Source: an uncultured Faecalibacterium sp. (GTDB lineage: Bacteria; Bacillota; Clostridia; Oscillospirales; Ruminococcaceae). From it: a stretch of 64,000 bases of DNA. The notes beneath the pieces are model-generated. The model was not told the DNA's origin. It searched no databases and was given only the letters and a program-made list of their open reading frames with translations. Where the stretch lies: contig CAKTFS010000002.1 of the NCBI GenBank assembly GCA_934561115.1, positions 62,001 through 126,000 on the forward strand, given 5' to 3'. The position numbers and the translations under genes are program-made. This document shows, piece after piece, positions 25,948 through 34,052 of this stretch (the stretch's first letter is position 1; the number at the start of each line of letters is the position of its first letter).

Positions 25948-27147
25948 ATGAAGGAAATTATTATGGGCTATCAGGGCGAGATGTCCCTGAAAGGTCTCAA
26001 CCGCAACCAGTTTGAAGCAGCCATGATGAAGATCCTGCGCTACCGTCTCAAGACGGTGGGCAAGTTCAAGGTGTACTGCACCCAGTCCACCTTTTATATG
26101 GAACCCGAGGAAGAGGACGTGGACATGGACCTGGCCTTTGAGCGGGTCAGCAAGGTGTTCGGCCTTGCCGCGCTCAGCCGCGCAGTAGTGTGCGAAAAGG
26201 ATTTCGATACCATCTGCCAGACCGCCGAGGACTATCTGGGCAGTGAGCTGCACGGCATCCGCACCTTCAAGGTGGAAGCCCGCCGCGCCGATAAGACCTA
26301 CCCCATGACCAGCCCGGAGCTGATGCGGGAGCTGGGCGCTTACCTGCTGGGCAAGCACAACTACCTGAAGGTGGATGTGCGTAATCCGCAGTTCAAGGTG
26401 ATCGTGGAGATCCGCGATTACGGTGCGTATATCCACGGTCCGAAAGTGCCGGGCGAGGGCGGTCTGCCTGTAGGTACCAGCGGCCGCGCCCTGAATATGC
26501 TCTCCGGCGGCATCGACAGCCCGGTGGCGGCCTATCGTATGGCAAAGCGCGGTCTGGCCCTGGATCACATCCATTTTGCATCCCCTCCGTATACTTCCGA
26601 ACGTGCAAAACTGAAAGTAAAGGCTCTGGCGCAGCTTATCACCGTGTATACCGGCAGCGCCAACCTGTTCGTGGTGCCCTACACCAAACCCCAGGAATAC
26701 ATCCGGGATAACGCCCCGGATGTGCTGTTTACGGTGCTGATGCGCCGCAGCATGATGCGCATCGCAAACGTTATCGCAAAAAAACAGGGGTGCGAAGCGC
26801 TGGTCACCGGCGAAAGTCTGGCACAGGTGGCAAGCCAGACCGTCAAGGCGCTGCAGTGCACCGATGCCGCACAGGATCTGCCCATCCTGCGCCCGCTCAT
26901 CGGCATGGATAAGACCGAGATCATCGAGACCTCCCGCCATATCAATACCTTCGAGACCAGCATCCTGCCCTACGAGGACTGCTGCACCATCTTCACCCCG
27001 CCGCACCCGAAGATCCGCCCCGAGCTGGAGGAGATCCTTGCCGCCGAAGCTGCCATGCCCGGCCTTGCCGCGCTGGAAGCTGAAGCCGCAGAGCAGACCG
27101 AGCGCATCCGGGTGCGCATCACCGATCAGGTAGAATTCGAGGGTTGA
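25948..27147 (+). CDS. thiI: tRNA 4-thiouridine synthase ThiI (short, no rhodanese domain)
   Basis: A 399-residue protein that adenylates U8 of tRNA and inserts sulfur. The N-terminal ferredoxin-like region and THUMP domain span about residues 1-170, and the PP-loop is ALNMLSGGIDSPVAAYRMAKRG (near 185). CEALVTGESLAQVASQTVKAL and LRPLIGMDKTEI are further family marks. It ends near residue 399, lacking the C-terminal rhodanese domain of E. coli ThiI. This fits direct sulfur transfer from the adjacent desulfurase. cinA starts 7 nt after its stop. Confidence 0.95.
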   Translation: MKEIIMGYQGEMSLKGLNRNQFEAAMMKILRYRLKTVGKFKVYCTQSTFYMEPEEEDVDMDLAFERVSKVFGLAALSRAVVCEKDFDTICQTAEDYLGSELHGIRTFKVEARRADKTYPMTSPELMRELGAYLLGKHNYLKVDVRNPQFKVIVEIRDYGAYIHGPKVPGEGGLPVGTSGRALNMLSGGIDSPVAAYRMAKRGLALDHIHFASPPYTSERAKLKVKALAQLITVYTGSANLFVVPYTKPQEYIRDNAPDVLFTVLMRRSMMRIANVIAKKQGCEALVTGESLAQVASQTVKALQCTDAAQDLPILRPLIGMDKTEIIETSRHINTFETSILPYEDCCTIFTPPHPKIRPELEEILAAEAAMPGLAALEAEAAEQTERIRVRITDQVEFEG

Positions 27148-27154
27148 TTTGTCC

Positions 27155-28474
27155 ATGACTGCAGAGATCATCAGTGTCGGTACCGAGCTGCTGCTCGGCA
27201 ACATTCTTAACACCAATGCCCAGTACCTCAGCCGGGAGCTGGCTGCGCTGGGCATCACCGTCCGGCGGCAGAGCACCATCGGCGATAACCATGGCCGTCT
27301 GGCGGAGTTTGTCAACGAAGCAAAGCAGCGGTGCGACCTGCTGGTGTTCACCGGCGGGCTGGGCCCCACGGCGGACGACCTGACCAAGGAGACGGTGGCC
27401 GCCTGCTTTGGCGATACCCTTACCTTTGACCCGGACGAGTGGCAGAAGATCGTGGACTTCTTTACCCGCACCGGGCGCGAGACCACTCCCAACAACCGCA
27501 AGCAGGCCATGGTGCCGGTGCATGGGCATAAGGTGGTCAACCACCACGGCACCGCGCCGGGTGCATGGTTTGAGCAGGACGGCCACTGCGCCGTGCTGAT
27601 GCCCGGTGTTCCCCACGAGATGAAGGCCATGTGGGAGGAAAGCGTGCGCCCGCTGCTGCTGGCGCGGCAGAGCTGTGCCCTGCACAGCCTGACGCTGCGG
27701 GTGCTGGGCGGCGAGAGCAATCTGGAATACCGGGTGCGTCCGCTGCTGGAAAACCCGAACCCCACTGCCGCTATTTACTGCAAGACCGGCGAGTGCGAGA
27801 TCCGCATCACCGCCCGGGCGCAGAACGACGCCGAGGCGCAGACCATGTGCCGCGCCTACGCCAAAAAGTTCTATGATCTGCTGGGCGATGCGGTGTATGA
27901 TGAGGATGTCGCCGGGTTGGAAGAGACGGTGGTGCACACGCTGCAGGCCAACGGCCTGACCATTGCCACCGCCGAAAGCTGCACCGGCGGCATGATCGCC
28001 CAGCGCCTGACCAACGTGTCCGGCGCAAGCGAGGTGTTCGGCTACGGCTTTGTGACCTACTGGGAGCAGGCCAAGGCGAAGCTTGTCGGGGTGGACCCGG
28101 CGGTCATTGCGCAATATAATGTGGTGTCGGCTCCCGTGGCGGCGCAGATGGCGCTGGGCGCGGCAAAGGCCGCCGGTGCGGATATCGCGGTCAGCGTTAC
28201 CGGTCTGGCAGGCCCCGGCGGCGGCGACGCCGTCCGGCCTGTGGGCACGGTGTATCTGGGCGCTGCCCGGGGAGATAAGGTCTATGTGAAAAAGCTGTTC
28301 GTCTCCCGCCCGGACCGTGCGCTCATCCGCGCCCGCGCCGCACAGACTGCGCTGGAACTGGCGCTGCGTCTGGCACAGGGCAAGACCCCTGCCGGCACGC
28401 AGATGCTGGCCGAAAGCGCACAGCATGACCCCGCCGCCCTGACCGCCTTGGACGAGACCCTGCGGGCAGAGTAA
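27155..28474 (+). CDS. cinA: CinA: competence/damage-inducible protein, NMN deamidase and ADP-ribose pyrophosphatase domains
   Basis: A 439-residue two-domain protein. The N-terminal MoaB/MogA-like COG1058 domain starts AEIISVGTELLLGNILNTNA and has VFTGGLGPTADDLTKE. The C-terminal PncC domain has the active-site motif IATAESCTGGMIAQRLTNV and the substrate loop GLAGPGGGDAVRPVGTVYLG. CinA recycles NMN from DNA ligase and other reactions into nicotinate mononucleotide, feeding NadD (11578). I prefer the ATG at 27155; a TTG two codons earlier is in frame. The following gene looks like a decayed copy of this one. Confidence 0.95.
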   Translation: MTAEIISVGTELLLGNILNTNAQYLSRELAALGITVRRQSTIGDNHGRLAEFVNEAKQRCDLLVFTGGLGPTADDLTKETVAACFGDTLTFDPDEWQKIVDFFTRTGRETTPNNRKQAMVPVHGHKVVNHHGTAPGAWFEQDGHCAVLMPGVPHEMKAMWEESVRPLLLARQSCALHSLTLRVLGGESNLEYRVRPLLENPNPTAAIYCKTGECEIRITARAQNDAEAQTMCRAYAKKFYDLLGDAVYDEDVAGLEETVVHTLQANGLTIATAESCTGGMIAQRLTNVSGASEVFGYGFVTYWEQAKAKLVGVDPAVIAQYNVVSAPVAAQMALGAAKAAGADIAVSVTGLAGPGGGDAVRPVGTVYLGAARGDKVYVKKLFVSRPDRALIRARAAQTALELALRLAQGKTPAGTQMLAESAQHDPAALTALDETLRAE

Positions 28475-28508
28475 GGGCGGCCCCTGCGGCCGCAGGGGGG
28501 GATGCGTC

Positions 28509-29423
28509 ATGACAAATAAGGAAGAGCACCCGGCAGGCTGCGTGCTGCGGCTGTTCGGTGCGCCGGAGCAGACCGTGCAAAAGGCTGTGGAAGCCCTGCC
28601 GGACACTTGGCAGGGCACGGTGCACTGCCGCACCCGGGGTGCGGAAACGCTGGTGGCGCTGCAAAGCAGCACCCCGCAGCAGCTGCACCGGGCGGTACAG
28701 CTGCTGCGGACAAGCCTTGCCCCGGCGCTGTACGGGGAAGGGGAGCAGACCCTTGCCGCCGCCGCAGTGCAGGCGCTGGAACAACACCGCAAGCTTTTGG
28801 TGTGCAGCGATGCCGCCGCCGGGGCGCTGCTGGAGACCCGGCTGGAGAACCTTCCCGGCGCGGAAAAGGTATTCGATTTTGGTGCCATGAGCTACGCCAA
28901 TGCCGCGCTCATCACTCGGCTCAGCCGCAAGCTGCGCAAGGCTCCGCAGGCAGAGCCTGCCCGCACACTGGCGCGGGTGCAGGCCATGCAGCGGCTGACC
29001 GGTGCCGCACTGGCGGTGGGCTGTGTGGAGCTGCCCCAAAGCCGCCTGCTGCTGGTGGGCAGCAAAAAGGGCTGCTGGCTGCGGTGCACGGCACCAGACG
29101 AGAACCCCGGGCTGTGGCTGCTGGATATGCTGCGCCGCGCTGCCTGCGGTCTGCCGCAGGCAGGGGGCACGAGCTGGCAGCCCTACGGCAGACCGATACC
29201 GGATGCAGCCCTGACCCCTGCCGCCTTCGCGGCGGCACCGCCCACGCCGCCGCGCCCGAAGCGCCACCGGTTGGGCAAGGTGCTGGCGGTGCTTTTGCTG
29301 CTGGCACTGGCAGCGTTGGCTGCCGGGTGGTACTATACCGGCGGCGACCTTGCCGCACTGCCCCAAAAGCTGCAAAGCCTTGGCGCGGAAAGCCTGCCCC
29401 ACGCCGGGGCAAAGCTGGTGTGA
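28509..29423 (+). CDS. Degenerate CinA-like protein with C-terminal membrane helix
   Basis: A 304-residue protein, 34 nt after cinA. By eye its first 240 residues follow the middle and C-terminal parts of CinA. CVLRLFGAPEQTV matches LTLRVLGGESNLE, LAPALYGEGEQTLAAAAVQAL matches LLGDAVYDEDVAGLEETVV, ETRLENLPGAEKVF matches AQRLTNVSGASEVF, and TGAALAVGCVELP matches AGADIAVSVTGLA. The catalytic AESCTGG is replaced by CSDAAAGA and the GPGGG loop is missing, so NMN deamidase activity is unlikely. The MoaB-like domain is absent. A Pro/Arg linker and one membrane helix (about 255-277) end the protein. Function unknown; perhaps a regulator or pseudoenzyme. Confidence 0.7.
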   Translation: MTNKEEHPAGCVLRLFGAPEQTVQKAVEALPDTWQGTVHCRTRGAETLVALQSSTPQQLHRAVQLLRTSLAPALYGEGEQTLAAAAVQALEQHRKLLVCSDAAAGALLETRLENLPGAEKVFDFGAMSYANAALITRLSRKLRKAPQAEPARTLARVQAMQRLTGAALAVGCVELPQSRLLLVGSKKGCWLRCTAPDENPGLWLLDMLRRAACGLPQAGGTSWQPYGRPIPDAALTPAAFAAAPPTPPRPKRHRLGKVLAVLLLLALAALAAGWYYTGGDLAALPQKLQSLGAESLPHAGAKLV

Positions 29424-29447
29424 GCGCCGCGGCGGCGCTTTCAATAG

Positions 29448-29494
29448 AAAAAACCAAGCCCGGAGGGTTCACAGACCTTCCGGGCTTGGTTTTG
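29448..29494. terminator. Bidirectional terminator between the CinA-like gene and tRNA-Arg
   Basis: AAAACCAAGCCCGGA ... TCCGGGCTTGGTTTT, with A/T runs on both sides; serves the plus-strand operon and the minus-strand tRNA. Confidence 0.8.
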
Positions 29495-29497
29495 CAC

Positions 29498-29574
29498 TGG
29501 CGTCCCCGATGTGATTCGAACACACGGCCTTCCGCTTAGGAGGCGGACGCTCTATCCAGCTGAGCTACGGAGAC
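29498..29574 (-). tRNA. tRNA-Arg (anticodon CCT)
   Basis: The reverse complement folds as a cloverleaf: acceptor GTCTCCG/CGGGGAC (one T-G), D-stem GCTC/GAGC, anticodon stem TCCGC/GCGGA with loop CTCCTAA (anticodon CCT, reads AGG), and T-loop TTCGAAT. Discriminator G and an encoded CCA (29500-29498). Confidence 0.95.
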
Positions 29575-29655
29575 ATGGGGCTGCATCTTTGGGAGCAGAA
29601 CGACCCCAAAACGCAGTACCATATTATAATACCGCAACCGGGCTGTAAAATCAAG

Positions 29656-29684
29656 TTGAACCTGTGGGCAAAATGGTGTATGCT
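29656..29684 (+). promoter_or_regulatory. Promoter for the potassium transporter gene
   Basis: TTGAAC (29656-29661), 17 bp, TATGCT (29679-29684), about 44 bp before the start codon. Confidence 0.7.
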
Positions 29685-29728
29685 ATAAGGGAATGCAAGG
29701 CGGCCGTGTGCTGCGCAGGGAGGATGCT

Positions 29729-31126
29729 ATGGAAAAGATAAAAAATATCCGCAAAAAGCTGCGGCACCAGAGGTCGGTCCGGCGGAGAAAGCTGGGACTG
29801 AGCACCCCGACCCAGATCATCTGCGTCAGCTTTATCATCGTCATCGCGCTGGGCACGCTGCTGCTCACCCTGCCCATTGCCAGCAGGCACGGACGGCTGG
29901 ATGTGCTCAACGCCATGTTCACGGCCACAAGCGCCACCTGCGTGACTGGTCTGGTGGTGCGGGATACATGGACGCAGTTCACATGGTTTGGGCAGGCGGT
30001 GGTACTGCTGCTCATTCAGGTGGGCGGCCTTGGCCTTGTTACTCTTACCAGCTTTTTTGCGCTGGCCATGCGCCGGCGCATGGGTTTCCGGGATCTGCGG
30101 CTGCTGGGCGAGAGCGTTTCGGCAGACGGCTACGATCAGGCCAAAAGCGTGCTGAAGATCGTTGTGGGACTGGCAGCAATGTTTGAGGGCATCGGCATTC
30201 TGCTGCTGATGTTCGCCTTTGTGCCGCAGTTCGGGCTGGAGGGCGTCTGGATCAGCGTGTTCACCGCCATTTCGGCCTTCTGCAATGCGGGCTTCGACCT
30301 GTTTGGCCGGTTCGGCGCCTACTCCTCGCTGGTGCCCTATGTCAACAACTACTATGTGCAGGCGGTGATCATGTTCATGATCATCTCCGGCGGTCTGGGC
30401 TTTATGGTCTGGGTGGAGCTGTGCCAGTGGTACCAGAAACGCCGCCTGTCCCTGCACGCCAAGGTGGTGCTGTCCTTCTCGGCGATCTTGTGGCTGGGCG
30501 GCGCGCTGGGGCTGGGACTGATGGAATGGAACAACCCCGCCACGATGGGCGGCCTGTCGGTGCCCGGTAAGGTGATGGCTTCGCTGTTCCAGTCGGTATC
30601 CACCCGTACCGCCGGCATGAACACCGTGGATCTGGCCTCCTGCGGCACCCTGAGCAAGCTGCTCATGAGCGTGCTGCAGTTCATCGGCGCAGCGCCCGGC
30701 TCTACCGGTGGCGGCGTGAAAGTGACCACCTTCGCGGTCATTATCCTGACCATCCGCAGCGTGGCGCAGGGACGCGACGATTGCGTGATCGCTGACCATC
30801 ATATCGAATCCAAGACGGTCTACCGTGCGCTGACCATTATCGTGCTGGGCGCGGCGGCAGCGATCGGCTCGGCCATCGTGGTGTACTACAACACCTCGGA
30901 CGCCGTATCGGTGGTGGATGCCATCTTCGAGTCCTGCTCGGCCTTTGGCACGGTGGGGCTTTCCGTAGGCGTGACCAGCCAGCTGAACAACGGGGCAAAG
31001 ATCCTGTATATGCTGGTCATGTTCATGGGCCGTGTAGGCCCGGTGGCCTTTGCCATGAGCCTGACCGCCAAACCGGACGACAACAAGCGCAAGATCATGC
31101 CGGTGGGGCATATCAATGTAGGTTAA
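29729..31126 (+). CDS. TrkH/KtrB-family potassium uptake protein, membrane subunit
   Basis: A 465-residue integral membrane protein with a short basic start (KIKNIRKKLRHQRSVRRRK). The four repeated M1-P-M2 units each keep the filter glycine: SATCVTGLVV, AFCNAGFDLF, STRTAGMNTVDL and AFGTVGLSVG. Family marks FIGAAPGSTGGGVKVTT and GRVGPVAFAMSL are present. Such channels-transporters need a cytoplasmic RCK partner (KtrA/TrkA), which is not next to this gene. The ATG at 29729 follows CAGGGAGG; an earlier in-frame ATG lacks an SD. A terminator at 31131 shows it is monocistronic. Confidence 0.93.
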   Translation: MEKIKNIRKKLRHQRSVRRRKLGLSTPTQIICVSFIIVIALGTLLLTLPIASRHGRLDVLNAMFTATSATCVTGLVVRDTWTQFTWFGQAVVLLLIQVGGLGLVTLTSFFALAMRRRMGFRDLRLLGESVSADGYDQAKSVLKIVVGLAAMFEGIGILLLMFAFVPQFGLEGVWISVFTAISAFCNAGFDLFGRFGAYSSLVPYVNNYYVQAVIMFMIISGGLGFMVWVELCQWYQKRRLSLHAKVVLSFSAILWLGGALGLGLMEWNNPATMGGLSVPGKVMASLFQSVSTRTAGMNTVDLASCGTLSKLLMSVLQFIGAAPGSTGGGVKVTTFAVIILTIRSVAQGRDDCVIADHHIESKTVYRALTIIVLGAAAAIGSAIVVYYNTSDAVSVVDAIFESCSAFGTVGLSVGVTSQLNNGAKILYMLVMFMGRVGPVAFAMSLTAKPDDNKRKIMPVGHINVG

Positions 31127-31130
31127 ATGA

Positions 31131-31170
31131 AAAACGGCGGCTGCACAAAGCACTGTGCAGCCGCCGTTTT
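31131..31170. terminator. Terminator after the potassium transporter gene
   Basis: AAAACGGCGGCTGCACA, loop AAGCAC, TGTGCAGCCGCCGTTTT: a perfect 17-bp stem with A/T flanks, usable on either strand. Confidence 0.85.
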
Positions 31171-31177
31171 ATGTTAA

Positions 31178-31292
31178 ACGATTTTGAATGGCCTCCGCGT
31201 GCGCTTTGGCCATATTTTAAGGAAGATTATTTTTTTACTTCGGGCTGACGGAGCGTCTGCGGACGCTTCGTCAGCCCATTTTCACAGAAAAG
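31178..31292. repeat. Structured repeat, family A, copy 4
   Basis: ACGATTTTGAATGGCC module (31188-31213, ATGGCC/GGCCAT), an AT-rich spacer, then hairpin 31242-31277 (16-bp stem GGGCTGACGGAGCGTC with one G-T, loop TGCG) and ATTTTCACAGAAAAGG. A weaker inverted repeat, CAATATCGGACAGCCCGACATTG, follows near 31307. It lies between the convergent transporter gene and pepT. Confidence 0.85.
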
Positions 31293-31379
31293 GTTTTAGC
31301 TAAAGCAATATCGGACAGCCCGACATTGCTTTTTCACAGGGGACTTTGCAGTCTCTGTTTTATTATATTCAAAACGAAA

Positions 31380-32597
31380 TCACTCTGCGTACAGGGAGAT
31401 GATATTCAACACGATCTCGGTGCAACGATCCATCCGCTCCACGGTGGTGCACTCGCATACGCCGTGGAAGTTGAAGCCGCCGGTGCCCAGATTGGGGCAG
31501 GGCAGACCCATCCAGCTCAGGGTAGCGCCATCGGTGCCGCCGCGCACGGGTACCTCCACCGGCTCCAGACCGGCCATGCGCACAGCCTTGCGGGCAGTCT
31601 CGATAAGGTGGAAATGGGGCTTGATCTTTTCCAGCATATTGCGGTAACTGTCCTTGATCTCCACTTCTACGGTGCCTGCACCATACTTGCCGTTCAGGTA
31701 ATCGGCAATGTCCTGCATATTGTCCTTTTTGAACTGCAGCTTAGCGGCATCGTGATCGCGCAGGATGTAGCCCAGCTTTGCGGTGGTGACATCGCCGTAC
31801 ATCTGGCACAGGTGGTAGAAGCCCTGACGTCCCTCGGTGGTCTCGGGACGTGCCATCACGGGCAGAGCGCTGTGGAACTCCATGGCAACGTTGGAGGCGT
31901 TGATCATGGTGTCCTTGGCGGAGCCGGGGTGCACCGAGAAGCCGTGGATGGTCACGGTGGCAGAAGCGGCGTTGAAGTTCTCGTACTCAATGTCGCAGGC
32001 ATCGCCGCCGTCCACCGTGTAGGCAAAGTCTGCACCGAAGCCGGGGATATCGAACAGGTCGGCACCCTCGCCGATCTCTTCGTCCGGGGTAAAGCCGATG
32101 CACAGCTTGCCGTGGGGACGACCCTCGCGGATGACGGTCTCCACAGCGGTCATGATCTCAGCCACACCGGCTTTATCGTCTGCACCCAGCAGGGTGGTGC
32201 CGTCGGTGGTGATGAGGGTCTCGCCCTTCATGGAGGCAAGGAAGGGGAAGGCAGAGACCTTCATTACCTTGCCGGTGGCGGGCAGCACCACATCGCCGCC
32301 GTCATAGTTCTCGTGCAGGATGGGGTTCACGTTCTCGCCGCTGGCATCCGGGGCAGTGTCCATGTGGGCGATCAGACCCAGTGCGGGCTTTTCCTCGCAG
32401 CCGGGGGTGGCGGGCAGGGAACCATAGACGTAGCAGTGCTCGTCCACACGGGCGTCCTCCACGCCCAGAGCCTTCAGCTCCTCCACCAGCTTGTGAGCCA
32501 GATCGAACTCCCGCGCAGCGGAAGGATGGGTGCCGGACTCCGGGTCCGAGGTGGTGTAGACCCTGACGTAATCAAGCAGTCGTTCATAGGCGCGCAT
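31380..32597 (-). CDS. pepT: Peptidase T (tripeptide aminopeptidase)
   Basis: A 405-residue cytoplasmic zinc aminopeptidase (M20) that releases N-terminal residues from tripeptides. Motifs in order: LGLIAHMDTAPDASG (metal His and catalytic Asp), TLLGADDKAGVAEIMTA (bridging Asp), IGFTPDEEIGEGADLFD (catalytic and metal Glu pair), VRGGTDGATLSWMGLPCPNLGTGG and FHGVCECTTVERM (C-terminal His ligand). The ATG at 32597 has AAAGGAG 11 nt upstream; a GTG 12 nt earlier overlaps the SD and is rejected. Own promoter at 32655-32683. Confidence 0.96.
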   Translation of the reverse strand: MRAYERLLDYVRVYTTSDPESGTHPSAAREFDLAHKLVEELKALGVEDARVDEHCYVYGSLPATPGCEEKPALGLIAHMDTAPDASGENVNPILHENYDGGDVVLPATGKVMKVSAFPFLASMKGETLITTDGTTLLGADDKAGVAEIMTAVETVIREGRPHGKLCIGFTPDEEIGEGADLFDIPGFGADFAYTVDGGDACDIEYENFNAASATVTIHGFSVHPGSAKDTMINASNVAMEFHSALPVMARPETTEGRQGFYHLCQMYGDVTTAKLGYILRDHDAAKLQFKKDNMQDIADYLNGKYGAGTVEVEIKDSYRNMLEKIKPHFHLIETARKAVRMAGLEPVEVPVRGGTDGATLSWMGLPCPNLGTGGFNFHGVCECTTVERMDRCTEIVLNIISLYAE

Positions 32598-32654
32598 AAC
32601 AAAGCACACTCCTTTAGCAATATTGAAGGATCACAGTTTTGCGATCCAGCTTCT

Positions 32655-32683
32655 ATCATACCCTGTTTTTCCTGTTTTGACAA
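32655..32683 (-). promoter_or_regulatory. Promoter for pepT
   Basis: Minus strand: TTGTCA (32683-32678), 17 bp, TATGAT (32660-32655). Confidence 0.7.
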
Positions 32684-32859
32684 CCTTTTTTGCGCACTTG
32701 GGACAGAAAGCGCAGATTCAACAACAAAATGAACAAAATTCACCTTGAAAAAGCTGTCCTCCACCCGTAAACGTGCTACAATAAAGGCATACTTACAAAG
32801 ATGCAGGTCGCGCCGCACAGGCACGCATTCCGGTAAAGAAGGACCAGGAGGAGAATTTT

Positions 32860-33855
32860 ATGGCAGTCAAAGTGTTTTTCTATACTCTGCGCCCCTACGA
32901 TGAGCAGGGCATCTTGGAGGATCTGGCAAAGCAGCGGGGCATCGAGTACGGCTATACCGAGGCGTATCCTACCATGGAGAACGCCCAGTTGGCCGCAGGC
33001 TACGATGCGGTATCGCTGACACCCTGTGATATGAGCGCACCCATGCTGCAGCGCTTTCATGACCTTGGGGTGAAGGCCATCTGCTGCCGCTCCATCGGCT
33101 ACGACCATGTGGATCTGGAAAAGGCGCGGGAGCTGGGCATGAAGGTTTCCAATGTGGATTATCCCCCCAACGGCGTGGCGAACTTTGCCATTATGCTCAT
33201 GCTGATGAGCCTGCGCAAGGCGGGGCACATCCTCAAGCGCGGTGAACTGCAGGATTACTCCCTGAAGGGCAAGATCGGCCGGGATATCTCCAACTGCACC
33301 GTGGGCGTTATTGGCACGGGGCGTATCGGGCAGACCGTGCTGAAGCACCTGTCCGGCTTTGGCTGTGAGCTGTTGGCCTACGATCTGTACCAGAACGACG
33401 AGGTAAAGAAGATCGCAAAGTATGTCCCGCTGGAGACCCTGATCGCCGAGAGTGATGTCATCACCCTGCACACCAACGCCACGGAGGAAAACCACCACCT
33501 GCTCAACGCCGAGGCCTTTGCCAAAATGAAGCGCGGTGTGACCATTGTGAACACCGCCCGCGGCAAGCTGATCGACAGCGACGCCCTGCTGGCTGCGCTG
33601 GAAAGCGGGCAGGTGGGCGCTGCCGGTCTGGATGTGCTGGAAAACGAGAACGGCCTGTACTACTACGATCGCATGGGCGATGTGATCCCGAACCCGGAGC
33701 TGGCCGCCCTGCGCGCCATGCCCAACGTGATCCTGACCGACCACACGGCCTTCTACACCTATGAGGACGTAAAGAGCATGGTGCGCGGCGTGCTGGAAAG
33801 CGCCGCCGCCTTTGCCGAGGGCTCGCCCACCCGGCACGATGTGACCAACCGCTGA
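32860..33855 (+). CDS. D-isomer-specific 2-hydroxyacid dehydrogenase, probably D-lactate dehydrogenase
   Basis: A 331-residue NAD-dependent dehydrogenase. It has VGVIGTGRIGQTVLKHLSGF as Rossmann dinucleotide site (about residues 148-167), the substrate Arg in ICCRSIGYDHVDLEKA and the second Arg in VNTARGKLIDSDAL. The Glu of the catalytic relay falls in LDVLENENGLYYYDR and the catalytic His in ILTDHTAFYTYEDV. Overall it resembles fermentative D-LDH/VanH and D-2-hydroxyisocaproate dehydrogenases. D-lactate is a known minor fermentation product of Faecalibacterium, so reduction of pyruvate to D-lactate is likely. RBS AGGAGGAG upstream. Confidence 0.9.
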   Translation: MAVKVFFYTLRPYDEQGILEDLAKQRGIEYGYTEAYPTMENAQLAAGYDAVSLTPCDMSAPMLQRFHDLGVKAICCRSIGYDHVDLEKARELGMKVSNVDYPPNGVANFAIMLMLMSLRKAGHILKRGELQDYSLKGKIGRDISNCTVGVIGTGRIGQTVLKHLSGFGCELLAYDLYQNDEVKKIAKYVPLETLIAESDVITLHTNATEENHHLLNAEAFAKMKRGVTIVNTARGKLIDSDALLAALESGQVGAAGLDVLENENGLYYYDRMGDVIPNPELAALRAMPNVILTDHTAFYTYEDVKSMVRGVLESAAAFAEGSPTRHDVTNR

Positions 33856-33870
33856 GGAAGCATGAAATGC

Positions 33871-33906
33871 AAAAATCGGACAGACCACGGTCTGCCCGAT
33901 TTTTGT
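33871..33906. terminator. Terminator after the D-hydroxyacid dehydrogenase gene (family A-like stem)
   Basis: AAAAATCGGACAGAC, loop CACG, GTCTGCCCGATTTTT: a 15-bp stem with one mismatch-type wobble. The stem resembles the hairpin at 59065 and the length matches family A, but the loop is CACG instead of CGCA. Confidence 0.8.
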
Positions 33907-33991
33907 TTGCGTTGATTTTTGCCCTAAAGCAGCAGCTTACTCAGCCAGAGCGGCGGCAACAGCTTTCAGGAAAAATGCCGTCCTCTGCCTG

Positions 33992-34033
33992 TAAAAATAG
34001 GACACAGGGGCAACTATGCTGCTCCGGTGTCCT
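33992..34033 (-). terminator. Terminator after pfkA
   Basis: Minus strand: AGGACACCGGAGCA ... TTGCCCCTGTGTCCT followed by ATTTTTAC. Confidence 0.7.
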
Positions 34034-34052
34034 GAACAGATCGATAGAAAAC

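Noticed and set aside
28439..28508. GC-rich hairpin GGCGGCCCCTGCGGCCGC in the cinA/CinA-like gap as another family A copy
   Set aside because: The loop resembles TGCG, but the stem is short and no family A flanking sequence is present; it may be chance in GC-rich DNA.
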